Source: Kitasatospora gansuensis (GTDB lineage Bacteria; Actinomycetota; Actinomycetes; Streptomycetales; Streptomycetaceae). From it: 64,000 bases of DNA. Below the pieces are notes generated by a model, which was not told the origin of the DNA, ran no database searches, and saw nothing but the letters and a program-made list of their open reading frames with translations. Both the position numbers and the translations under genes were made by a program. Each line of letters begins with the position of its first letter. Position 1 is the first letter of the stretch. This document shows, in pieces, positions 7,495-15,536 of this stretch. The stretch covers positions 3,782,001-3,846,000 of the forward strand of contig NZ_JACHJR010000001.1 in NCBI RefSeq assembly GCF_014203705.1, in the 5' to 3' direction.

Positions 7495-8061
7495 CTAGGT
7501 ATCCCGGAGCCGCGCGAGTTCGAGGTCTTCCCAGGTGTCGCAGTCGTACGAGACCCCGTCCGGGTCCGCCAGTCGCGCCAGCCGGAGCGGAGCGAGCAGT
7601 CGCCGGAGCGGCAGCCCCACCGGATCGCCGAGCCCCGCCAGAGCCGACCGGAGGGCGGTGGTGCGGTAGGCACCGGCCAGCGGCTGGTCCCGGCCGCCGG
7701 CGTCGACCAGCAGGGCCCCGTCGTGCTCCGCGAGAGCGTCCAGCAGCCGTTCGACGGTGCGGGTGTCCAGGAACGGCAGGTCCGCCGCGAGCAGCAGGAC
7801 CCGGTCCGCGGTGATCTGTCCGAGCCCGGCCGCGACCGCCGCCACCGGGCCGCCGCCGGGCGGGTCCTCCCGGGTCCAGCGGAGACCGCCGCGTTCGGTC
7901 GGCCGCTCGGGGCCGACCACCACCACCGTGCGGGCGTCGGGGCAGGCGGCGAGCACCCGGTCGAGCAGGGTGTGCCCGCCGACCGTCAGGCCCGGCTTGT
8001 CCACCCCGCCGAGCCGGCGGGCCGCGCCGCCGGCGAGGACGAGTGCGTCGTAGGCCGTCAT
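7495..8061 (-). CDS. mobA: Molybdenum cofactor guanylyltransferase-like protein
   Basis: 188 aa. The nucleotidyltransferase signature is at the N-terminus (LVLAGGAARRLGGVDKPGL), with the lysine that contacts the phosphate; LLLAADLPFL supplies the metal-binding aspartate and GRDQPLAGAY the later substrate loop. This is the MobA pattern, which transfers GMP from GTP to molybdopterin. MobA-like NTP transferases of related specificity (CTP) cannot be fully excluded. It is the first chromosomal gene after the integrated element. Its stop is 17 bp away from the 8078 gene's stop region on the same strand, suggesting cotranscription with it. Confidence 0.8.
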   Translation of the reverse strand: MTAYDALVLAGGAARRLGGVDKPGLTVGGHTLLDRVLAACPDARTVVVVGPERPTERGGLRWTREDPPGGGPVAAVAAGLGQITADRVLLLAADLPFLDTRTVERLLDALAEHDGALLVDAGGRDQPLAGAYRTTALRSALAGLGDPVGLPLRRLLAPLRLARLADPDGVSYDCDTWEDLELARLRDT

Positions 8062-8077
8062 ACGGCCAGTATTCCGC

Positions 8078-9007
8078 TCAGGGGTCCTCGACGATCTCCG
8101 CGTCCACGATGCCGTTGTCCCCGCCGGACAGGTCCTCGGGGGTGAGCACGTTGGCCGCCGCGCTGAGTTCGAGCACCACCGGGAGGGTCAGCCCGCCGTA
8201 GCGCTCGTTGACCATCGCCACCAGGGCTTCGGCGTCGTCGGGGTGGGCGGCCAGGGCGCGGTCGAAGTCCTGGAGGTACTCGCTGGTGAAGGTGAGCACC
8301 CGCATCGCGTCGTCGTCGGCCCCGGGGGCCCGGTGGCCGGCGATGACCCGGTCGGCGCCGAGGTCGGCCAAGCGGGCCAGGTTGTGCGACCACTGCTCGC
8401 GTTCGGCCGGGTCGGTGTCCGCCGTCCAGACGTGGGTGCCGTTGTAGACGAAGTCCCCGGCGACCACGGTGCGGCTGCCCGGGACGTGGACCACGGTGGA
8501 GCCCGCGCTGTCGCCCTGGCCGAGGCTGAGCACCCGGATCAGCTGGCGGTCGATCATCAGCGGCTGCGGCAGCAGCGGGGCGGGGACCAGCGGGTGGTCG
8601 GGGATGTCGTCCCCGTACACGGGCTTCCACTGGGCGACCTTGGCGGCCAGCGTGGCCATGATGCCCTCCACCACCAGGGGGGCGGCGAGCAGCTGGGCCT
8701 TGGGGAAGAGCCGGAGCACCTCCTCGGCACCGAAGTAGTGGTCCGGGTGCTGATGGGTGATCACGATGGCGAGCAGCTGGCGGCCCTTGCCCGCCACCCA
8801 CTCGGCCAGCTCCCGGCCGGCGCTCCGGGTCAGCTGGGCGTCGACCAGGATCGCGGTGCGCTCGCCCATGATCAGGCTGGAGGTGGCGAAGAAGGACGTT
8901 TCGGGGCCGGTGAAGACCTCGATCCGCAGGGGGGCCGGTGCCGGGCCCGGCTGCCCCGGAGCGGCCGGTTCGGCTCCGGCGGTCCCTTCGGGCTGGGACG
9001 GCGTCAC
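8078..9007 (-). CDS. Metallo-beta-lactamase fold hydrolase
   Basis: 309 aa. The metal-binding motif THQHPDHYFGAEE (HxHxDH) is intact, a later ligand is in VVHVPGSRTVVAGD, and a further histidine is in VIAGHRAPGADDDAM. The first 25 residues are proline/alanine rich and probably disordered. There is no signal peptide, so the enzyme is cytoplasmic. It resembles the broad MBL-fold hydrolases of Streptomyces whose substrates are unknown. Same strand as mobA, 16 bp upstream of it. Confidence 0.75.
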   Translation of the reverse strand: MTPSQPEGTAGAEPAAPGQPGPAPAPLRIEVFTGPETSFFATSSLIMGERTAILVDAQLTRSAGRELAEWVAGKGRQLLAIVITHQHPDHYFGAEEVLRLFPKAQLLAAPLVVEGIMATLAAKVAQWKPVYGDDIPDHPLVPAPLLPQPLMIDRQLIRVLSLGQGDSAGSTVVHVPGSRTVVAGDFVYNGTHVWTADTDPAEREQWSHNLARLADLGADRVIAGHRAPGADDDAMRVLTFTSEYLQDFDRALAAHPDDAEALVAMVNERYGGLTLPVVLELSAAANVLTPEDLSGGDNGIVDAEIVEDP

Positions 9008-9144
9008 ATCGGCTCCCTGGTCGGCACTGGGGCCCGTGCCGGGACCCGTAGGGCTCCAGCTTGGGAGGAAACCGCCGGGATTGCCGGGTAGGCGCGCCCA
9101 GGTGAGTGATCAACCACCTGTCCCGGGCGCCGCCACCGCTGCGG

Positions 9145-9909
9145 CTACTTCTTCCCGAGGAGCTTGTCGAGCCGGGCCGAGAGGCCCCAGGCGGTGACCC
9201 GCCAGAGGGCTTCGACGACGATGCTGCGGCTCATCTTGGAGGCGCCCAGCTCGCGCTCGACGAAGGTGATCGGCACCTCGGCGACCTTGTAGCCGGCCTT
9301 GACGGTGCGCCAGGCGAGGTCGACCTGGAAGCAGTAACCGGCCGAGGCGACCTGGTCCATGCCGAGGCCCAGCAGGGTCTCCTTGCGGAAGGCGCGGTAG
9401 CCGCCGGTGACGTCCCGGATCGGCACGTCGAGCATCAGCCGGGAGTACAGCGAGCCGCCGCGGGAGAGCAGCAGGCGGGAGCGCGGCCAGTTCACGACCT
9501 CGCCGCCGGGGACCCAGCGCGAGCCGAGCACCAGGTCGGCGGTGCGCAGCGCGGTGAGCAGGCGGTACAGCTCCTCGGGCTGGTGGGAGCCGTCGGCGTC
9601 CATCTCCACCAGGACCTGGTAGCCGTGGTCGATGCCCCAGCGGAAGCCGGCCAGGTAGGCCGCGCCCAGCCCTTCCTTGCCCTTGCGGTGCAGCACGTGC
9701 AGGTGATCGTCGGCCGCGGCGAGCTTGTCGGCGATGTCACCGGTGCCGTCGGGGCTGTTGTCGTCGGCGACCAGGATGTGCGCCTCGGGAACGGCCGCGC
9801 GCACCCGGGCGGTGATCCGCTCGACGTTCTCCGCCTCGTTGTACGTCGGAATGATCACCAGCACCTCACCGAGATCGGCGAAGGAACTCTCCTGGTCAGC
9901 CGTGGTCAC
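9145..9909 (-). CDS. ppm1: Polyprenol-monophosphomannose synthase (GT2)
   Basis: 254 aa, a stand-alone GT2 catalytic domain. VLVIIPTYNEAENV opens the nucleotide-sugar binding fold, ADDNSPDGT and EMDADGSHQ (DxD-type metal site) follow, and GSRWVPGGEV and the acceptor loop GGYRAFRKETL are conserved in dolichol- or polyprenol-phosphate mannose synthases. It transfers mannose from GDP-mannose to polyprenol phosphate at the membrane, supplying donors for protein O-mannosylation. There is no transmembrane domain, unlike fused Lnt-Ppm forms. GTG start at 9909. Divergent from the mannose genes at 10280-12963, whose products feed GDP-mannose. Confidence 0.85.
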   Translation of the reverse strand: MTTADQESSFADLGEVLVIIPTYNEAENVERITARVRAAVPEAHILVADDNSPDGTGDIADKLAAADDHLHVLHRKGKEGLGAAYLAGFRWGIDHGYQVLVEMDADGSHQPEELYRLLTALRTADLVLGSRWVPGGEVVNWPRSRLLLSRGGSLYSRLMLDVPIRDVTGGYRAFRKETLLGLGMDQVASAGYCFQVDLAWRTVKAGYKVAEVPITFVERELGASKMSRSIVVEALWRVTAWGLSARLDKLLGKK

Positions 9910-10279
9910 GTCTCTGATGCCTTTCGGGTACAGCGGGTGAGCAGCGAGCCCTGGTGGCCGCTGTCCGGGTCAATGAGGCGCACCTCGCGGTGCCCGGGCT
10001 CCTCGGATACGAAACAAGTGCAGGAATAGCGCATGCTACGACGACCAGCTTCCCCGGCGGTCGCCAGGGCGGTGCTGCACTCCACTCACCAGATAGTCTT
10101 CCTGTTCAACTTGCACACCCGTGGGTCGCGAAGCAACCGGTCGCTCGCGTCCGCCTCGCCCGCCCGCTCGCGCGCCCCCTGCGCTGGTGGGAGCACCCGG
10201 GAGGTCGGACCTTGCCCGCGCCGGTGTCGACCGAGAACGTGCGGCACCGCCGCACCGAGCAGGGTGGAGTGCCGGACCG
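9910..10279. other. Divergent intergenic region without a recognised gene
   Basis: 370 bp between ppm1 and manB. It presumably holds both promoters. A short AT-richer patch (ATAGTCTTCCTGTTCAACT, about 10092-10110) is the only feature that stands out; no operator or terminator is obvious. Confidence 0.4.
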
Positions 10280-11665
10280 ATGCGGGACTTGAAGCAGCTG
10301 GTGAAGGCGTACGACGTGCGTGGTGTGGTGCCGGATCAGTGGGACGAGTCGTTGTCGTTCGCGTTGGGTGCGGCGTTCGTGCGGGTGGTGGGCGCCTCCG
10401 CGATCGTGGTGGGCCATGACATGCGCCCCTCCTCGCCGTCCCTGTCGCGTGCGTTTGCCGAGGGCGCGGCGGGTTCGGGTGCGGATGTGGTGGAGATCGG
10501 GCTGTGCTCCACCGACCAGCTGTACTACGCCTCGGGGTCCCTCGACCTGCCGGGTGCGATGTTCACGGCCTCCCACAACCCGGCGCAGTACAACGGCATC
10601 AAGCTGTGCCGCGCGGGCGCCTCACCCGTGGGTCAGGACACCGGGCTCTCCGAGATCCGCGAGCTGGTGGAGTCCTGGACCGGGCCGGACGACACCGTGA
10701 CCGTGCCCGCCCTGGACGTAACCCCGGGCACGCTGTCGGCGAAGGACACCCTGGGCGGGTACGCCGGTCACCTGCTGGGGCTGGTGGACCTGTCGGGGAT
10801 CAGGCCGCTGAAGGTCGTCGTCGACGCGGGCAACGGGATGGGCGGGCACACGGTACCGACCGTGTTCGCGGGGCTGCCCATCGACCTGGTGGAGCTGTAC
10901 TTCGAGCTGGACGGCACGTTCCCCAACCACGAGGCGAACCCGCTGGACCCGGCCAACCTGGTCGACCTGCAGGCCAAGGTCACCGAGTGCGGCGCCGACC
11001 TCGGGCTGGCCTTCGACGGCGACGCGGACCGCTGCTTCGTCATCGACGAGCGCGGCCAGGCGGTGTCGCCGTCGGCGATCACCGCGCTGGTCGCCGCCCG
11101 CGAGATCACCCGCGCACAAGCGAACGGTGAGGCCAACCCGGTGGTGATCCACAACCTCATCACCTCCCACACCGTCCCCGAGGTCGTCCGCGAACTCGGC
11201 GCCACCCCCGTGCGCACCCGCGTCGGCCACTCCTTCATCAAGCAGGAAATGGCCACCACAAACGCGGTATTCGGCGGCGAACACTCCGCCCACTACTACT
11301 TCCGCGACTTCTGGCGCGCCGACACCGGCATGCTCGCCGCCCTCCACGTCCTGGCCGCCCTCGGCCACCAGAACCACCCCCTCTCCACCCTCACCACCCA
11401 GTACGACCGCTACGCCGCCTCCGGCGAGATCAACTCCACCGTCACCGACCAGCAGGCGGCCACCGACAAGGTCCGCACCCACTACGCCACCTTTGAGGGC
11501 GCCACCACCGACACCCTCGACGGCCTCACCATCACCACTCCCACCTGGTGGCTCAACCTCCGCGCCTCCAACACCGAACCCCTCCTGCGCCTCAACGTCG
11601 AAGCCGACGACCCCGCCACCATGGCCACCGTCCGCGACACCGTCCTCACCCTCATCCGCGCCTGA
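10280..11665 (+). CDS. manB: Phosphomannomutase/phosphoglucomutase
   Basis: 461 aa, normal length for the alpha-D-phosphohexomutase family. The phosphoserine loop TASHNPAQYNGIK, the metal-binding DGDADRCFV and the sugar-binding GGEHSAHYYF are all present, with a phosphate-binding RASNTEP near the C-terminus. It interconverts mannose-6-P and mannose-1-P on the way to GDP-mannose. It is followed 101 bp downstream by manA in the same direction. Codon third positions change along the gene: the 5' two thirds use many G/T endings, whereas from about 11090 nearly every codon ends in C. Confidence 0.9.
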   Translation: MRDLKQLVKAYDVRGVVPDQWDESLSFALGAAFVRVVGASAIVVGHDMRPSSPSLSRAFAEGAAGSGADVVEIGLCSTDQLYYASGSLDLPGAMFTASHNPAQYNGIKLCRAGASPVGQDTGLSEIRELVESWTGPDDTVTVPALDVTPGTLSAKDTLGGYAGHLLGLVDLSGIRPLKVVVDAGNGMGGHTVPTVFAGLPIDLVELYFELDGTFPNHEANPLDPANLVDLQAKVTECGADLGLAFDGDADRCFVIDERGQAVSPSAITALVAAREITRAQANGEANPVVIHNLITSHTVPEVVRELGATPVRTRVGHSFIKQEMATTNAVFGGEHSAHYYFRDFWRADTGMLAALHVLAALGHQNHPLSTLTTQYDRYAASGEINSTVTDQQAATDKVRTHYATFEGATTDTLDGLTITTPTWWLNLRASNTEPLLRLNVEADDPATMATVRDTVLTLIRA

Positions 11666-11766
11666 CACCCGCAGCCGCACCCAGGACCGGCCCGCCGGAC
11701 CGCTCGCACCGCAGCGGGTCGGTTAGGGTCGGTCCACTCCCGTACGAGAGCGAACAGGACGTGCCC

Positions 11767-12963
11767 ATGGACCGGCTCGCCAACACCGTCCGCCCCTATG
11801 CCTGGGGGTCGGTCACCACCATCCCCGCGTTGCTGGGCGTCGAGGCGACCGGCGAACCGCAGGCCGAACTCTGGATGGGCGCCCACCCGGGCGCCCCGTC
11901 CCGGGTCGACCGGGGTGGCGGTCCGCGTGCCCTGAACGAGCTGATCGAGGCCGACCCGCAGGGTGAGTTGGGGGCCGAGACGGTGGCCAGGTTCGGGCCG
12001 ACCCTGCCGTTCCTGTTCAAGGTGCTGGCCGCCGGGCTGCCGCTCTCCATCCAGGCGCACCCCACCCGTGCCCAGGCCGAGGCGGGCTTCGCCGCCGAGG
12101 AGGCCCGGGGCATCCCGCTGGACGCCCCGGAGCGGAACTACCGGGACACCAACCACAAGCCCGAACTCATCTGTGCGCTGGACGAGTTCGAGGGTCTGTG
12201 CGGATTCCGCCGACCGGCCGAGGCAGCCGATCTGCTCGCCTCGCTGGAGGTGCCCGAGCTGCTGCCGCTGGTCGAACTGCTGCGCAACAAGCCGGAGTCG
12301 GAGGCGCTGAGCCAGGCGGTGGCCGGCATCCTGTCGATGACCGGCGAGAGCGCCACCGCCGTCGTCGCGGCCACCGCCGCCGCGATCGAGCGGGCCGCCG
12401 CGACCGACGACCCGACCGGGCAGTTCGCCGGATACGCCTTCGCCGCCCGGGAGTTCCCCGGCGACACCGGGCTGCTCATCGGCCTGCTGCTGAACCACTT
12501 CCTGCTCCAGCCGGGCGAGGCGCTCTATCTCGGCGCCGGGCTCCCGCACGGGTATCTGCGGGGCACCGGCACCGAGATCATGGCCAACTCCGACAACGTG
12601 CTGCGCTGCGGGCTGACGCCCAAGCACGTGGACGTGGCCGAGCTGCTCCGGGTGGTCGACTTCCGGGCCGGTCGCCCGGCGGTGCTGCGGCCGACCGCCG
12701 ACGCGGCAGGCGAGGAGCTCTACCCCGTACCGATCGACGAGTTCCGGCTGTCCCGGTTCGTGCTCGACGGGACGGCCCGGGTGCTCGACGGCCAGGCTCC
12801 GCAGATCCTGCTCTGCACCGAGGGCAGCGCCGAACTCACCGCCGCCGACGGCACCGTGCTCACCCTGGACCGCGGCCAGTCCGCGTTCCTCCCCGGGACG
12901 GGCACCGCGACCTCGCTGACCGGCTCCGGCGCGACCGTCTTCCGGGCCACCGTCACCCTCTGA
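11767..12963 (+). CDS. manA: Mannose-6-phosphate isomerase, class I
   Basis: 398 aa. The zinc-binding motifs of type I phosphomannose isomerases are present: PLSIQAHPTRAQAEAGF and DTNHKPELICAL, and the catalytic region LGAGLPHGYLRGTGTEIMANSDNVLRCGLTPKH is intact. It converts fructose-6-P to mannose-6-P, the step before manB. ATG at 11767 gives the family N-terminus MDRLANTVRPYAWGS. The gene ends 11 bp inside the convergent methyltransferase gene. Confidence 0.92.
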   Translation: MDRLANTVRPYAWGSVTTIPALLGVEATGEPQAELWMGAHPGAPSRVDRGGGPRALNELIEADPQGELGAETVARFGPTLPFLFKVLAAGLPLSIQAHPTRAQAEAGFAAEEARGIPLDAPERNYRDTNHKPELICALDEFEGLCGFRRPAEAADLLASLEVPELLPLVELLRNKPESEALSQAVAGILSMTGESATAVVAATAAAIERAAATDDPTGQFAGYAFAAREFPGDTGLLIGLLLNHFLLQPGEALYLGAGLPHGYLRGTGTEIMANSDNVLRCGLTPKHVDVAELLRVVDFRAGRPAVLRPTADAAGEELYPVPIDEFRLSRFVLDGTARVLDGQAPQILLCTEGSAELTAADGTVLTLDRGQSAFLPGTGTATSLTGSGATVFRATVTL

Positions 12964-13552
12964 CCGTCGCCGGTGCCCGATCCAGCACCAGCTGCGACCA
13001 GCTCACCCCCGACCGGCCGTGCTTGTCCGCGCGCTCGCCCCGGTACACCTCGGTCAGACCGAACTCCGCGCCCAGTTCGGCCGTCTCCGCCGCCGTCACC
13101 TCGAACATCCGCCGCCCCTGCGGGACCGGCCCGTGCCGCAGGTGGAGCACGAACCGGCCACCCGGGGCCAGCAGTTCGGCCACCCGGCCGGTCGCCGTCC
13201 GCCGCTCGGCCGGATCCAGGTGCATCCACACCGCCGTGGCCAGCACCAGCCCGAACCGGCCCGTCACCCGGGCCAGGGCGGGCAGTTCGTCGACCACCCA
13301 GTCGATCCCGGGGCCCTCGTGCACCCGCAGCTCCACGATCGGCTCGACCGCCGTCACCCGATGCCCCCGGGCCGCCAGCGCCGCCGCGTCCCGGCCGGTC
13401 CCAGCGCCCAACTCCAGGACGTCCATCGGCTGTTGGGGCATCAGGTGGAGTATCTCGCGGTGCACCTGATCGAAGGTCACGCTCTCGTACTGGGTCACCA
13501 GCAGCGGCGCCTCCTCCCGGTACCCCGCCGTGCTCGCCGACCGCTCGCCCAT
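12953..13552 (-). CDS. SAM-dependent class I methyltransferase
   Basis: 199 aa. SAM-binding motif I is VLELGAGTGRDAAALAARG, followed by the acidic VTAVEPI, then LVLATAVWMHLDP and LLAPGGRFVLHLRHGP as later motifs. It resembles the small stand-alone UbiE/COQ5-type methyltransferases; the substrate is unknown. The ATG at 13552 follows GAGGGAG. It overlaps the end of manA convergently by 11 bp and is divergent from the oxidoreductase at 13672. Confidence 0.8.
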   Translation of the reverse strand: MGERSASTAGYREEAPLLVTQYESVTFDQVHREILHLMPQQPMDVLELGAGTGRDAAALAARGHRVTAVEPIVELRVHEGPGIDWVVDELPALARVTGRFGLVLATAVWMHLDPAERRTATGRVAELLAPGGRFVLHLRHGPVPQGRRMFEVTAAETAELGAEFGLTEVYRGERADKHGRSGVSWSQLVLDRAPATVRG

Positions 13553-13671
13553 CCGTACTCCCTCAGCCTGGGACCGGCGATCCCAGGGTCGGCCGTGCTC
13601 TGCCGCCCCGGGTCGTCCGGTGGAAATCTCCTCGGTGTCAGCAACGATCACCCGCACCGAGGAGTGCCACC

Positions 13672-14565
13672 ATGCGCGCAGTCACCGTCCGTACCTTCGG
13701 CTGCCCCGAGGTCATCGAGCTCGCCGACGCCCCGCTGCCCCAGCCGGGACCCGACGAGCTGCGGATCCGTACCCGGGCCTCCGCCGTCCACCCGGCCGAC
13801 CTGGCGGTCCGCTCCGGGGCCGTCGCCCACCACCTGCCGGCCGAGCCTTCGTTCCGGCTCGGCTGGGACGTGGCCGGCGAGGTGGACGCCGTCGGCGAGG
13901 GCGTGACCGGCTTCCGCCCCGGCGACCGGGTGATCGGCCTCTCGCACTGGTTCGCCACCCGGAACGGCACCCACGCCGAGTACGTCGTGCTGGCCGCCAC
14001 CGCCGTCGCCCCGGTCCCGGCCGGTGTCCCGGACACCGTCGCGGGGGCCCTGCCGCTGAACGGTCTGACCGCCCTCCAGGCCGTCGAGGCCACCGGGCTG
14101 ACCCGGGGTCAGACCCTGCTGGTCACCGGAGCGGCGGGCAACCTCGGCGGCCTGGTGGTCCAACTCGCCGTCGCCCAGGGCCTCCGGGTGATCGCCCTGG
14201 CCCGGCCCGAGGACCACGAGTTCGTCACCGGGCACGGCGCCCGGCACACCGACGCGGTCACCCCCGGCGAGGCGGACGCGGTCGTCGACACCGCCCTGCT
14301 CGGCGCCGCCGTGCTGCCCGCCCTCCGGGACGGCGCCGCCTTCGTCGCCGTCCGCCCCGGCCCGCTCGCGGTCGAACGCGGCATCCGGCACACCGTGCTG
14401 AACGTCCGCCCCGACAGCGCCCAACTCGCCGAGCTGGGCGAGCTGGTGGCGGCCGGACGGCTCACCGTCCGGATCGCCGCCGAGCACCCGTACACCGAGG
14501 CCGCCAAGGCGCACGAGCAGGCCGAGCAGGGCGGCCTGCGGGGCGCGGTGGTACTGACCTTCTGA
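13672..14565 (+). CDS. Zinc-type alcohol dehydrogenase-like / quinone oxidoreductase
   Basis: 297 aa MDR-superfamily enzyme. The N-terminal catalytic domain has HPADLAVRSG and GWDVAGEVDAVGEGVTGFRPGD; the Rossmann NADPH site is LVTGAAGNLGGLVVQLA. It lacks zinc-ligand cysteines, which fits the quinone-oxidoreductase branch. The C-terminus ends HEQAEQGGLRGAVVLTF, the usual closure of this family. The ATG lies behind GAGGAG. It ends three bases before the stop of the convergent LAATG-protein gene. Confidence 0.8.
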   Translation: MRAVTVRTFGCPEVIELADAPLPQPGPDELRIRTRASAVHPADLAVRSGAVAHHLPAEPSFRLGWDVAGEVDAVGEGVTGFRPGDRVIGLSHWFATRNGTHAEYVVLAATAVAPVPAGVPDTVAGALPLNGLTALQAVEATGLTRGQTLLVTGAAGNLGGLVVQLAVAQGLRVIALARPEDHEFVTGHGARHTDAVTPGEADAVVDTALLGAAVLPALRDGAAFVAVRPGPLAVERGIRHTVLNVRPDSAQLAELGELVAAGRLTVRIAAEHPYTEAAKAHEQAEQGGLRGAVVLTF

Positions 14566-14568
14566 GGC

Positions 14569-15477
14569 TCAGCGGTCCGCGTCGTCCTTGCGCCGACGGG
14601 CCACCAGGACCGCCCCGGCGCCCAGCGCCAGCGCCGCCGCACCGGCCACCGCGAACACCGGCGAGGCCGAGGAGCCGGTCGCGGCGAGCTCACCGACCGG
14701 GGCGGCCGACGGCACCGGGGTGGGTACGGCGGACGGGATCACCGAGGCGGTCACCGGACGGTCCTCGGCCTGGTCCGAGGGGTCCTCGTCGACCGCCGGG
14801 GCGGGGGGCGACGTGGGCGTCGGCGTCGGCGTGGCGGTGGCACTCTCGGCCGGGGTCACCGGGGTCGGCGTCGGCTGCTGCGCCTCGGCCGCCCGCGCCT
14901 CGGCGAGGGCCCGGTCCGCTGCCTGACTTGCCGCCAACGCGTCGGCCACCGCCTGCCGGGAGCGGCCGACCTGCCTGGTGACCTCGACCCGCCAGTCATC
15001 GCCCTGATCAACCGCCGCAGCAAGCTCCCGCTCCGCTCCGGCCAGCGCATCGGCGGCGGCCTTGGCGGCGAGATCGGCCCGGTGCAGCTCCCGGAACGCC
15101 GCCACCCGCTCGTCCTCGGTGGTGGTGGCCGGCAGCGCGTCGATCGCGGCACTGCGCTCGCTCCGCACCCGCTCGGCGTCCGCCTTGGTGATCTTGGCCT
15201 GCTGCACCGCCGCCGTCGCCGCGTCCCGCCGGGCCCGGATCGCCTCGGGCAGCTCCCCGCTGCTCAGCAGCGCGACGAGCTCCTGCTCCCGGGCGGTCTC
15301 CTTGGCCAGCACCGCTTCGTAGGTGGCCCGCGCGTCGGCGGCGGCCTGCTCCAACTGCGCGACGCTGCTCTGGGACCGGACCACCGTGGCGGTCCCGGCG
15401 AAGGCGGGGCTCACCGCGAGCGCGGTCGGCGCCGAGACGGCGATCAGGGCGACGGCAAGGGCGGTACGGAACTTCAC
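14569..15477 (-). CDS. Sortase-anchored surface protein with LAATG motif
   Basis: 302 aa. Signal peptide residues 1-28 (ALAVALIAVSAPTALAVSPAFA), then a long alanine-rich coiled coil (about 35-205), then a proline/threonine wall-spanning stretch (TPTPTPTSPPAP), then LAATG, a hydrophobic segment (VFAVAGAAALALGAGAVLVA) and a basic RRRKDD tail. LAxTG is the recognition motif of class E sortases in Streptomyces, so the product should be covalently linked to peptidoglycan. GTG start at 15477 behind GAAGG. It lies directly downstream of three secreted paralogues on the same strand, which suggests a shared surface role. Confidence 0.8.
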   Translation of the reverse strand: MKFRTALAVALIAVSAPTALAVSPAFAGTATVVRSQSSVAQLEQAAADARATYEAVLAKETAREQELVALLSSGELPEAIRARRDAATAAVQQAKITKADAERVRSERSAAIDALPATTTEDERVAAFRELHRADLAAKAAADALAGAERELAAAVDQGDDWRVEVTRQVGRSRQAVADALAASQAADRALAEARAAEAQQPTPTPVTPAESATATPTPTPTSPPAPAVDEDPSDQAEDRPVTASVIPSAVPTPVPSAAPVGELAATGSSASPVFAVAGAAALALGAGAVLVARRRKDDADR

Positions 15478-15536
15478 GGGAACTACCTTCTGACTGGCAA
15501 GCAACAAATGAGCGAGGAGGGTGGACTGACGATCAG

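Noticed and set aside
5780..7498. Plus-strand frame opposite the integrase
   Set aside because: The minus frame has the serine recombinase motifs; the plus frame has none.
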